This document shows positions 1 to 13,000 of a stretch of 64,000 nt of DNA, piece after piece. Numbering within the stretch: position 1 is the first letter of the stretch; each line of letters starts with the position of its first letter. Source of the stretch: Aspidiotus rigidus (taxonomy: Eukaryota > Arthropoda > Insecta > Hemiptera > Diaspididae); NCBI GenBank assembly GCA_035079385.1, contig JAVHKY010000003.1, positions 16,217,001-16,281,000 on the forward strand, given 5' to 3'. A model generated the notes under the pieces. It was not told where the DNA came from and made no database searches. It was given only the letters and a program-made list of their open reading frames with translations. The position numbers were made by a program, and so were the translations under genes.

Positions 1-925
1 AAAATATAAGTTTCAAATCAAGGAGTATTTTACAACTCCTGTGTCCTAAAAATATCTATAGATCATGTATATAGATTATAATTTGAATTTACATTAACGA
101 TGAGAAAATTTACGTTCTGTGTTCTATTCTCAGAACTACCTTTTAACGTGAACGGACTGTAGTCAGATACTAACTGCATTTTCCTTAGAAAATTGGTTTT
201 GTATATTTAATGGTGCGTACACAATTTAATGGAGAAAGATTTGTAAATAGGGTCTTATCTTTATTTTACCGTTAGTTTTCTGAGGAAACGCTACTAGTAC
301 ATACAATCGTCGATTCTCTGAATTGTATGATTAATTTGTGGGAGATTTATAAAATCATGATATGGTATGTAAGAAAAAGACGAAAAAGATGGGTGTGACG
401 CCTTTTGCGAAGCTTTTCAATTTGAGACGTCAAAAAAACCTTCTTTTAAGAAAAACAGTTTTATAAAATAATAAATTCAATCTGGGATTTAGTTACTTCA
501 CTGGAGTAATTCTCTGCAAAAAATTTCCTCAACATGAAACTTGATTATCTAAAAAAATCCATATTTTTTGCTTTTGGCTCTTCATCCTCAAAATCAATCT
601 TTTCATTCTGAACTGCATTTTTGCAAAACGCATCACGTATCTTAAATTAGTATCGTCCCAGTGCAGCAACACAAAAAATTATTTTAAAAAGACTTGAGTT
701 TGCGTGTTTTTTCTATGTGTTGTAGATTTTGAACAAAGGAAAAGAAATTACTTACATACGGAAACAAAAACGAGGCTTGAAAATAGAAATTACTTAAAGC
801 TAATGAGTGCACAACTTCATCATCTACTTTGCTTATTGTGTTATTTGTTCAGTAGTTGGATTAATCTGAATTTGAATTTGACCTAATAATACCAATTCAT
901 GAACATTCTACTTTGTGGATTTCAG
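1..925. other. AT-rich sequence, no gene recognised
   Basis: No reading frame with a recognisable product was found. It ends in a pyrimidine-containing stretch and an AG at 924-925 that serves as acceptor for the first visible FBXL20 exon. It is probably intron or 5' flank of that gene. Confidence 0.5.
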
Positions 926-1015
926 GTGATCGAAGGACATCATGAGACTTGTTCGCCGCCTCAAATGAGGGAAATCTCTCAGAACGGTACTGCTATGAGG
1001 CAGAATTACATGCAG
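926..1015 (+). CDS. FBXL20: First visible FBXL20 exon, lineage-specific N-terminus
   Basis: A 90-base phase-0 exon with acceptor ttcag and donor gtgcgt. It encodes 30 residues, with in-frame Met codons at 965, 995 and 1010. The N-terminal peptide (MREISQNGTAMRQNY) does not resemble the vertebrate N-terminus, whereas the next exon (DDEALINKKLPKE) does. It could be an alternative first exon or continue into an exon left of the window. Confidence 0.6.
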
Positions 1016-4000
1016 GTGCGTATTTATGGCGTTTAGAAAACTATTGTTCAAATTAGGTATAAGAAAAAGTTACTTTGAAAAGTTCACCTACTCAAATAGT
1101 ACTAGCGGTTACTGACAGAAAATGAAGGAATACTGCAAAATTAATTTATACAATGATACTTGGTATTATAATAGTCATGACTGTAGAGAACATTTTCAGA
1201 AGGCGTACCACTCAAAATTTCCCTTAGGGGGCTGGAGGGGGGGGGACAAAATGGCGCCCAAAAATCAGTATTTTGCTTATATCTCAAGAACAGTTGGGAT
1301 TAGGAGAAAAATACCTCAGTACAAAAATGATCCCTGTAAAATTTTACACGAAAAATGTTCTCTTCATTTTTTTGCTGAGACTCACCCTTAAACCACAATC
1401 CCGTAAGTGCGGAGCAACCATATAAACGCAAGATTCTTTCAAACGACTATAAAGGCCCTATCAAACTGAACGGTATCCTTCTTCCTCTTCTTCCTGCAGA
1501 TCTGGATGTTGATGGTACACAGGTGTTGAGTAGGCCATAGCGTGGTTCTGCATTTGCCTATTCCATTCCTGGTCCATCTTCCTCTTCATGATGGTGGCCG
1601 CAAATGCAGACACCTGGTTCCATGCTTCTTCGGAACCTAGCATGGTGGGTACCAGGCTACTCGGGTCGAGCGCTTCATCTACCCCGATCTCTTGAAGAGA
1701 CCGACTAAGCTCGTCCCGCTCACGCCTCCACGCCTCACACTCAAATAAGGTGTGTTGTGGTCCATCATACCGCCCTTGGTTACAGTGCGAACACGTTGCC
1801 TGCTCAACTTTCCTTAACTTCTCGTGAAGGTACTTGTTGAAGCAGCCATGGCCGCTTAACACCTGCGTCAGGTGAAAGTTCAGCTGACCATGGTGTCGGT
1901 TCATCCACTCATCAAGGTCGCGTATTAGCACACGGGTTGTCCATGTATCCAGCTCACTCTGGGCAATTCTTGCTTTCCACTTTACAAGCAAGGAGCGCCT
2001 GGCCTCCTGCTTGACCCGTAAAGCTTCTTGGTTGGTCGTCTTCTCTTCTTTGCTTCGAACACCACTGTTCTCTCCTCAGCAAGGAGCTCGGTTGGTGGTG
2101 AACGTGCTAATGCACAAAGAGCCTCCGTGGAGACAGTGCGATAGGCACTAACACACCATAGCGCAGCTCTTCGTTGGATTTTTACCATCTCTCTCCTTTG
2201 GTATGGTATCTTCATGCAGTCGGCCCATACTGGCGCACCATATAGGAGCATCGACAAGGCGGTGCTCATCATGATCCTTCTCCTTGCTTCTCTCGGTCCT
2301 CCTAGGTTCCTCATCAGGCGGCATAGGTATCCAACTACCCGGCCTGCCTTTTCCGCTGCCATCAGGAAATGGTGCCTGAAGCTCAACGTTGAGGTCGAAC
2401 CAGATGCCCAGGTATTTTATTTGCTTCTTGATTTCAATTTCCACACCTTGCAGGCGAAAGGTGGGTGGCTTGAACTTCCGACGGGTCGTGAATAAAATGG
2501 CCTCCGTCTTACTTGCTGCTAGTTCAAGTCCAGCCGACTCGATCCAACGCGTCACATCTTCTAGGGCCCGGTTTACCCTCCTCTCCACCGCTACAGTTGT
2601 TTCGGCGGTGCATACCACCAGGGTGTCATCCGCATAGCAAATAAGCTTAACCCCCGGTGGCAGCTTCACCTTAGAGATTCCGTTAAATGCGACGCACCAC
2701 AAAAGCGGCCCAAGGACCGACCCCTGCGGCACCCCACAAGTAACAGGGCGTTTTACTGTACCAGCAGACGTCTCTGCTTGGATTTCACGGCAGCTAAGAT
2801 AGCTGCTGATCATCCTGAGCAGGTAAGCGGGCACTCCTGCGTGCACAAGAGCTTCCAATATCATCTTCCATGGAATTGAATTGAACGCATTTCTTATGTC
2901 GAGACTGACGGTTGCGCAAAACTGACGCATATCAATCGCTGACTTGGCTATCCTCTTCAGCCGGATCCCAGCATCTGATGTGCAGCGTCTAGTTTGAAAA
3001 CCTTACTGGCTATCAGAGATTATATCTCTTTCCTTCAGATAGCTCTCCAAACGATTGGCTACCACTCTTTCTAGAAGTTTCCCTACATTGGCTAGCAGAC
3101 AAAGTGGACGATAAGAGGATGGTAGACCAGGTGGTTTATCGATCAACGCTAGCCTGGCTCTCTTCCATCGCACAGGGAACAGTCCCCCAACAATTGCCGC
3201 ATTGAATGTATCAACAAGCAGTGCTGGGTCAACTGAATGTATGGCGCTCCAGACCGGATTTGGAATCTCGTCCGGGCCTGGAGCCTTCCAATACTTACCC
3301 CGCAGTCTATTGACTGCTGCATCCACCTCCTCGGTGCCTAGGAGGGATATACCATCCTCTTCTACTATTGGTAGCGTTACCATTGGTGGTGGCTGCCGTG
3401 GGAACAAGCCATCAATGATTTGACCCACAACATCCGGCTCCATTCGGCTCATTGCTGAGAGGCCTTTTAGCTTCTTCAGCACTAACTTACAAGGCTTCCC
3501 ATACGGGTCGTCATCTGCCATCTCACATAGCTCTCGCCATGCAGCACTCTTGCTGTCCTTGATGGCCTTCTTCAGCCTTTTACGAGCCAGCTGGTATTCG
3601 GTTGCAACCGCCCGCGCCCCTTCGCGGCCACTACTACGCTGGTATATCCGGCGCTGACAGTTGCACTCTTTTCTCAATTCGGCAATCTTGTTGGTCCACC
3701 AGTAAACGGCTCTCCTCTTCTTTAGTGGACCTATAATAGAGGTAATATAAAGTAAGGTAAAGTAAGCTTGAGCCTAGTATAACCCTACTCGAAAGAAGTT
3801 CAAGCTCGACTAGTAAATACCACAACAGGTTTCCTGTTTGCCTCAATTAACAAAGTTAATGGAGGCAATTCCAAGCAGCTAGTCATGACTGCTGCGAGTT
3901 TTTTTTTCTGAAATCACTTTTCTCAAAATTAAATGGAGATAAGGTGTTATTGTTGCTTGTTAGGACGAATTAAATTTAGAGAAAACGTGAAGAGTAAATT

Positions 4001-7000
4001 TCGAATGAGGCAATTGAAGAGCTTTATTAACGCAGCAATACGAATAGCAAGACTCTGTGATATGTGTTGTCGAATTTATTTTTCTATCTCTAACAGTCTT
4101 CCATGCATTTTGAGTGAATGAATCCATGAATTTCGAGGGGGAAGAATACATTCTTTGATTAAAGTTTGCGTTAAATTTTTGATATTATCGCGAATTTACT
4201 TGAAAAAAAAAAAAAGAAAACAAATCGTCGATTGAATCTGTAACTGTAATCTTCAAAGAAATTGATTTCCCTTTCAAATTTATGCGTATTGTTTCACCGT
4301 CGTTGAAAAATTGCGTAGTTAGTACATGAACTCCTCATTCTTTTCGCCATACTAGGTTAGATTATATCGTGAAAATTAATTACAGAATTTTTGATCAAGT
4401 ACATAATATTTTTTCTTGTTTATTCTCTTTCGTAGCTCACTCGAACGGATGATGAAGCACTGATAAACAAAAAACTTCCGAAGGAAATATTCCTGAGGTA
4501 AGATGAATATAAATATAAGTTAGTGAATACTAGGCTATGTTAAAATGAATTTGCCTCGATTGTAGCTTACATTTTGCGGTTTGGGTTATTCGACATATTT
4601 TACGTATCATCTTTTCATTTACTGGTTCAAACAAATCAAAGTTTACTTCGAGATTAGTGGCGTGACTTCGCTGCATTACCAGCACTTGTTTGTCTCGTTC
4701 TCATTTTCAAAGCGTTTATATTCTGTCATTGCGATATTATTCGTGAAGCTCCATAATGTTTGGTATTTATAACTATTTACAGTCAATGCTGGTGTGTTCC
4801 GAGTGCAGTATTATATGTCAGTTTCATTATGTATTTCGATCCATGAGGTAGTTGAAAAGAAGATAATTACTTATCTGATTGACGTCGGTGACCCATTTGA
4901 AAAAAGAGAACATACTTTTTTATCTTAAAGAATCGTAAAGTGTGTGTGTATTTAGTAAAAATACTCGTATTATCGTCCCAAGGTATGCCAAAAAAGATGG
5001 AGCAGAACTTTAACAATTTTTCATGATCCTCAATTAACTCTGAGAGGGTCTAAGTCTGTATACCGTGCTAATATTCGTATTTTTTATGACTTACAAAGAA
5101 AATTCAGGATCTCTTACTGATAATTTTAAATTTCGCAAAAGGTTAGCGTCATCTAACTATTTTTGTAGTACGAAATTACCGGTATATGATGCAAAGAATT
5201 TCAAAGTATGCTCTTTTGCAAGACTTGAAACGGTTTTTAAATGTCGGTTATATTAACCTAATGACTGAGATGCAGAGGAATTCCTATGGAAGAATGCAAT
5301 CGTCGAAGTAATTCTTTAAGGTCGGAAATCGAGTCCATGTCTAACTCGAATAATTTTTCAATCGTAAAGTTAGCTATACAACAATATAGTTTTCAACAGT
5401 TGATATCTTCTGTTCATTTACTCGGACTTACTAGAAGTATTTTTAAAAGTCGATTAATCTTTCTGTATTTTGTTTGCAGGATTTTTTCATATCTAGATGT
5501 TGTATCACTCTGCAGATGTGCCCAAGTTTCGAAGTCATGGAATTCACTCGCTCTCGATGGTAGTAACTGGCAACGAGTTGATCTTTTCGATTTTCAATTA
5601 GATGTCGAGGTATTGTTTTTTTTTATCTTTTCTCAGTGTGTATTTTTTTTAAGAGGATATTTTCAAGGACTTTTTTGTATGACAGTACGAAAAAATTGAG
5701 TCATTTCCTACAACACAGTAGCTTTAGTGATAACACCCAGTGACCAAATTCGCTGATTATCATTTGAGTCGTGATACTTCATGGATTGAGTAGTTGCCTG
5801 TCTACTTGATACGTCACTATGAAAACTCTCTATTTAATCCACAGGGACCACAGGCTAATTCAATTTTTGTCTTACAAAAACGAAGCCCGCAAGCCAGTAT
5901 GTCGTCGACCATAACTCATTAAAGGGCCTAGTGCTCATATATTTATTTTCTTGAATTTTCCTAGTTTCTGAAACTTTTTCGACCGTGTAAGAAATATTTT
6001 AATTTTTAGAATTTTTTCTCTGCCATTTTCTTTCATATTCATCGATTCGCCAGTATTTTAGGCACGTTTACCTTTAAAACAACTCGTTGTATTTTCAAAC
6101 GGACGAAATTATTCCGTGACTGCATAAAAACTAGCTGATAATAAAATTGTATACAAAATTTATCAGATGTTCGACCAGATCTTCATAATGAACGTAGGTA
6201 CTCGATTTTTCCTACATTCTGAATGATGAATCATTAAAGTCTACCATAATTGGAAAAATTATTCGACGATCTTCTTATCAAATTGTCATCTAGCAGAATT
6301 GTTGATTGTGTGTTCTTTCTCTTGCTTACAGGGACCTGTTATCGAGAATATTTCTAGAAGGTGCGGTGGATTCCTTCGAAAATTAAGTCTGAGAGGGTGT
6401 CAATCAATCGGAGATGGTTCGATGAAAACTGTAGCATCTTTATGTAATAATATTGAAGAAGTTAGTTTGAATGGTTGCAAGAAAATTTCTGACAGGTATG
6501 TTTTCTTTTTTATAATTATGATGAAGTACGCGGAAAGACATATCTATTGACGTACATCTTTGAATTACGATTCGTGAATAAAAAAGGTTTCTTTTCCCGG
6601 ATCGTAGATTTGGATTTATGTCAATCAAATTTCCTTGAATTGAATACACGCAAGTTGTGAATCAATTTTATCCAAATTTTAAACTGTATGTCATTACAGT
6701 ACGTGTCAGTCGTTGAGTAGATATTGTAGAAAATTACAACGATTGGATTTGGAATCGTGTTCAACGATAACGGATCTATCATTGAGAGCTTTATCCGAAG
6801 GGTGTCCGTTACTCACCCACATTAATATTTCGTGGTGCAATTATATTACTGATAGCGGTGAGCAAACAACTAATGGAAATAAATTCTAATACATTTTTAC
6901 CGTTGTAGTAAAATTCTCGTAAATTTTTAGGTATCGAACTACTAGCTCAAGGCTGTTCAAAAATGAAGTCGTTTATTGCGAAAGGATGTCCTCAAATGAG

Positions 7001-10000
7001 TAATCGAGCTGTCAGCTGTTTAGCGCAATCGTGTAATGATCTCGAAATTTTAAACTTATACGGCTGTAATGTAAGAGACTTCAAAATTATCACGAAGAAT
7101 GTGATCTACTGCATAATTCTGTTTCATTCGCTTTGTTGTTAACATGGTTGCAGAATCTGGAAGACAAAGCGGTGATTAGTCTGGCTGAAAACTGTAAAAA
7201 TTTACAGTACCTATGTTTATCTTACTGTAGTCGTTTAACGGACGCATCCTTAATAGTTTTGGCTCAACAATGTTTTCAACTTAACACTTTGGAGGTAGCT
7301 GGATGTTCCCAGTTTACTGACGTCGGATTCTTAACACTCGCCAAAGTAAATGACCATTGTCCGGCTGAAATTATTCGCCGAAGATTGCGTATTATACATT
7401 ATAATCCTATTTTTGCCTCTGTTTTCAGAATTGTCGCTATTTAGAGAAAATGGATTTAGAAGAATGCATTCTCATCACGGATATTACCCTTATTAATCTT
7501 GCAATGGGCTGCCCCAGATTAGAGAAATTGGTGAGTGTAAAACCTATAATCTTATAATCTGGTAACTCGAGGCTAAAAACTCCCATTATGGACTAATCGA
7601 AATGAGTATTACCGATATTTATTTTTCGCAAAAACGATCAGAGAATGTTCAAGATGCCATCTTGATATTTTTGTAAATGCTTGTGATCTGAAACCGACAA
7701 AACTTATCGGTACTCATGAGATCGTCTGTGTCGGAACAGAATGAAATTTAGCAAGGAAAATCTGATAGGCGTGGGTAGTCGAAATTGTGTCAATGGCATA
7801 TTTTCAAATTATCGGTTTGAAGAAAACAATTTTTCTTTCAATCGATGGATGTATACGTGTGTGAAGCAACATTCACTCGTTAAAATATTTTGATATGTGG
7901 TCGAAACTCGGAATTTTAACATACTCGTACTTCAAATTTTACGGTTACGTCTGAAAAACAAACAAACGATATTATGAAAAATAAACATCACCGTTGAATT
8001 TTTCGTCGAAAACTATTCGTTTTGATTTTATCGTACTCTTTCTTTTTCGGATACTTTTTCATTTTTCAAAAAATATCTCATTTATGCAAAGTACAGGATG
8101 ACGATGAAAGAATTTTGTCTCTTGGGAAACTTTACTCTCCAATTCGTGGTACAAATATGTATTAGTGAGAAACTCAACACCAATCCAAAGATATTATTTT
8201 AAAACTAATTTTTCATTGTGCGAGGTTTTGGTCGTTAGGTAACATTCTATGAATGTTCCTGCCAAATGTATGCTGCAGCTCACAAGATTTTGTTATTAAT
8301 ATTTTATTTCGTCATAAAATTGTGTACAGTTGTAGTTAATAATAAAACAGGCCAGAATGTCTCGCTAGATTCATCAAACGTATCTCGAAGCGATTTTGAA
8401 AATTGTGATAAAATTGTATATTTATATGAATATGATCGCCTTTGAAGTGGAGGCCCGAAGTGTTTCTTAACGGACCGAACCTTTGGTATCAGTATTTACC
8501 CTTTTGAGTATTGTGTCGGTAGTCCAGAGGGTTCGGATTGAGAGTGGCCTTGCTCCATTTTCTCCTCGTCCGCTGGCTGTGCAATATCCGTCAATGAGGC
8601 CATTGCAAACGGTGGGAGTACTTGGCCCCCCTTCACCAGAGCTACCAGTTACTACTGGTAACTTTTTGGGGGCAGCACTCTACAAGTCTGGCTTTTCAGG
8701 CGGTGGTTCTTCCTTCCCTTCTTCGTCTGTTGGAGTTTTTTTTTTGTCTTTTTCTTCTTCTTGTACTGGTGTTGAGAAAAACGACCGCTTCCTCAACGAA
8801 GTTGAACGAGGAACGCAGGGAACCTGTTTTATGAGTCAAATGGGATTTAGCTATATATATGATAGGAGGGGGACTTGAAAAAATTTCAGGGTGTCTACCA
8901 GGTCAACTAAGTCAATTAAAGTCAACTTTTTTGAAACATGGTCAACTAAGTCAAGTAAAGTCAACTTTTCTATCCGTTGGTCAACTAAAAAGTCCAAAAA
9001 TGCATAATTTTGTGTAAAGAATGTTTTTCTCACGTCTTCCTATATGCACAATATCAAGGTATAATCAACAAACTTCTGACTTTTACAATGACACTTTTCT
9101 CAATTAAATATTAATTCTTGCAAACGAATAAAAAAATACCGAAATTACGATATTAGTTTGGAGGGGGGGGGGGGGGGGGGGGGTAAATAAAGTATCGAAA
9201 AAAAGTCTACTAATGTCAACTATTTCCATTTTTCAATTCTGGTAGACACCCTGAATTTCGACTCTCGAGCTATATATGATAGGAGGGGGACTTGGAAAAA
9301 TTTCGACTCTCGAGCCATGTATGATAGGAGAGGGACTTAGAAAAACGACGGCTTCCTTAATGAAGTCAAACGAGGAACGCAGGGAACCTGTTTTATGAGT
9401 CAAAAGGGATTTGGTATTGAAAATTCAAGGAAGCCTAGACCTCTAGACCTACTATAAGCCCAGTATAATATAGTTTGAGACTCTAAATTTTTCTCGAATC
9501 TCCAGCTATATTTGATAGCTCGAGAGTTGAAATTTTAACAGGGAACCTGTTTTATGGGGGGGCTTTTTGAGAAAAATTCAAACAGAACAAGAATGCAATG
9601 GAGGAGAAACTCGAACAAAACAAGGCAGAAATCTTTGATGGGCTAAGGGAGACTGTCAATGTTGAGGTTAAACGCCAGATCGAACCAATCCAACATCAGG
9701 TCGAGGAACTTGGGCAACAATGGAAAATTATAGAGGAACGACTCCAGAGACTGGAAGGAAATCCAACAGTAAACATGGTTGTGGATCCGCCAGGCGTTGC
9801 TTTTTTCAGTTCTGGGTCAAATGAAGGAAATGTACCAGTTGTAGAACCGTCATCAAAGACTAAAGTCAAGATACCAACGTTTGATGGTGAAATCTCTTGG
9901 GAACTATACAAATCACAGTTTGAAATTGCAGCTCAACTCAATGGATGGGATGACAATGCCAGGGCTGGTAATTTGATTGTCAGCTTGAGAGGAGCTGCAC

Positions 10001-13000
10001 TACAGCTGTTGTCCAACATTGCTGAGAGTGACAAGAAGAATTACCAAAAGTTGGTTGAGGTCCTTGAACAACGTTTTGGTGAAGCTCACTTGGCTCCCAT
10101 CAGAAGAAGAGAACTGAAATACCGTCGACAGAACCGTGGAGAAAGTCTTCAAGCATTTTCAAGTGAAATCCTAAAATTAACTCAACAAGCTTACCCAGAA
10201 GCTACTATATCAGCCATTGAACAAACTGCGCTTGAGGCAATCATTGATGGAATATTTGACTGGGAGATTCAGAGTGAAGTTCGCATGGCATGTTGCAAAA
10301 CCTTGAAAGAAGCATTATGCTTTGCCCTGGAAGTAGAAGCTGCAAGAAAGGCGTCTTGTAGACGAGGTTCCACAGTTTTGAAGCAAACAAAGGTCAGACC
10401 AACTAGAGACAAACGTCGATGCTTCCACTGTGATGAAGAGGGTCACATCAAGCTCAATTGTCCTAAGTGGAGATCACTGCAAGGCGGAAAACTCCAACCT
10501 GGAGTTGCCAGGGGCCAACCAACTCTAGGGCCAAGCAGAAGGGCCCAAGAAATAAGAATTTCCAAAATGCGTACTTCAAGTGAGAACGTTTATGTATCGT
10601 GATGGAATGATAGTATTGGACACAATATAGACATGTGCATAGACTGCGCTGCTACTGGTTCAGTTATCAAGACACAATTGGTCAAGGACATCCCAGGCTT
10701 ATCCATTAATTGGAGAGAAAAGTACCGCCTCAGGACTGTCATGGGTGAACAAGCTTGGACCAAGGGCACTGTCCAGCTATCTATCAAGATTTCCTCAATG
10801 GTAATAACTGGAAAATTTATCCTTGCTGATATCGAAGATGACTGTATTCTGGGCCTGGATTTAATGCGAAAGTATGGGTTGATTATTGATCTGAAGTATG
10901 ACCTTTTAAGAAGTCCCTGTGGAGATATGCCGCTTTATGAGCTGGAAGCCAAGGATCGTCTCCTCCAGGCCAAAATTGAAGAAGAACTACGCACTGTAGT
11001 CAATGACGTGAAGAAAGATGTTTCAGTTAAATCCATACAACTAGGTTCCAATGTGGATATGAGAAATGCTCAACAACAGGATAAAGATATTTCAGTCATC
11101 TTAGCCTGGAAGGAGAAAGGAGAACAACCAGTCTGGCAGGATATCAGCTCACAATAGGTAAATTTAAAGATCTTATGGTCACAATGGGACTCGCTTCAAG
11201 TAGAAAATGGAATTGTTTACCGGATTTGGGAAACAACGGATGACAGATCACACTGGCGCCAACTACTGATACCTGAAGCACTTGTACCAGAAGTCTTGAA
11301 GAGTGTTCATGATGACGCATCTGGTAGTCATCTTGGAATAACAAAAACATTGGCCAAGATTTGAGAACGGTTTTACTGGCCAGCCTGTAGAAGTGATGTC
11401 GAGGATTGGATTCAATGTTGTAGAGCATGTAATGCCAGTAAGGGGACCAATACTAGGGGCCGAGCTAAGATGCAAATCTACAATGTGGGATACCTTTTTG
11501 AACGGATTGCGGCAGAGATCTCAGGACGATTTCCAGAAACTGGCCAAGGTAATTGTTATATTCTACTGGTGGGAGATTATTTCAGCAAATGGATCGATGC
11601 TTACCCACTGCCAAATCATGAAACCGTCACTGTCGCAACAGCGCTGGTGGAAAACTGGGTCTCGAGGTTTGGAGTACCTCTGGAGTTACACTCAGACCAG
11701 GGAAGAAACTTTGAATCCCAGGTATTTGGAGAAGTGGCTAAGCTGATGGGATTGAGGAAAACTTGTACAACACCACTCCACCCACAATCTGATGGTATGG
11801 TCGAGAGGTTCAACAAAACAATAGACCAATTCCTATCCAAAGTAATTGATAGTGACCAGCGAAATTGGGACAAGCTACTTCCATTGTTCCTGCTAGCCTA
11901 TCGGTCTTCAATCCATGAGAGCACCAAAGGAACACCTGCAAAAATCATTTTTGGAAGAGAACTTCGATTGCCGTGTGATTTAGAGCTGGGCACCCCTCCG
12001 GAGCCACCTCAAGAAGTCAAGCCATTTACGCAAGAACTGAAGAACCAACTTAAGCAGGTACATGAGTTGGTCAGAGAAAATTTAGAGGTTGCTAGCGACC
12101 GATTGAAGGCACGCTATGACATCTGTGCAGATGAAACCAAGTTTGAACCTCAGGATAAGGTATGGTTCACAGAGGAAGAAAGGGAAGAACCCAAAATTAC
12201 AGTGCAAATGGGAAGGACCTTAGACAGTCGTGAAGAGAATCAATTATGTCATCTATCGCATCCAACAGGATAGAAAGTTTAAAGTGGTCCACCGGAATAG
12301 TCTAGCAGTATGGAGTCCGGCGTTTGAACGGGACGTTCAAAACTGAGGAGGGGAAAGTGTGGCGTTCTGCAATGAAGCCGCAAGCACCAAGCTTGCACAT
12401 GCCGCTAAACTTTTAATAATAGCAGACGCTGCAAGGAAGCGCACTCATTGCTTAACTAGCTCGCCAAATACGCGTGAACAACCTGAAATATGCTCGATTG
12501 ATTGTAAGGACTCTTGCATAACCTGTTTGCCGTTCTAGAAGAAATCTCGAGAATTCCGGAATTAAGGGTGAGACTATAAATAGCCGGCAGCAACCCGATA
12601 GAATGGTTCAGTTGTAATCTTAAAGCGATAGTTAACGTGTTCTCGTTCTTTAACACGATCGTGTTACAGTTTAACAGTGTTTAGAAGTGTTGTACTTGCG
12701 GTACCAGTAATAAAGCTGGGTTTTTGTAATTGTTCTTTATTATCGGTATCAAGAGATATTCGGTGACTGGTAGAACGTCACAATATATTGCTCGAGAGTA
12801 GACATTTTTTTAAGTCCCTCTCGTATCATATATAGCTCGAGAGTTGAAATTTTTTCAAGTTTTTTGCTGGACGGCGGACGGCAAATTTCTCAAAAAGCCC
12901 CCCATAAAACAGGTTCCCTGTTAAAATTTCAACTCTCGAGCTGTCAAATATAGCTCGAGATTCGAGAAAATTTAGACTCTCAAACTATATTATACTAGGC

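Larger units (their letters stand above)
9598..12782 (+). mobile_element. Ty3/gypsy-like LTR retrotransposon, lacks RT and 5' LTR
   Basis: Order on the plus strand: gag with zinc knuckle, aspartic protease, a short spacer matching the RNase H-integrase linker, integrase, a polypurine tract (12346-12357) and one LTR. Reverse transcriptase and RNase H are absent between about 11000 and 11060, and no 5' LTR is seen before gag. Stops and frameshifts split pol. It cannot move on its own. It lies inside a foldback-like element in the sense orientation of the FBXL20 intron. Confidence 0.88.
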
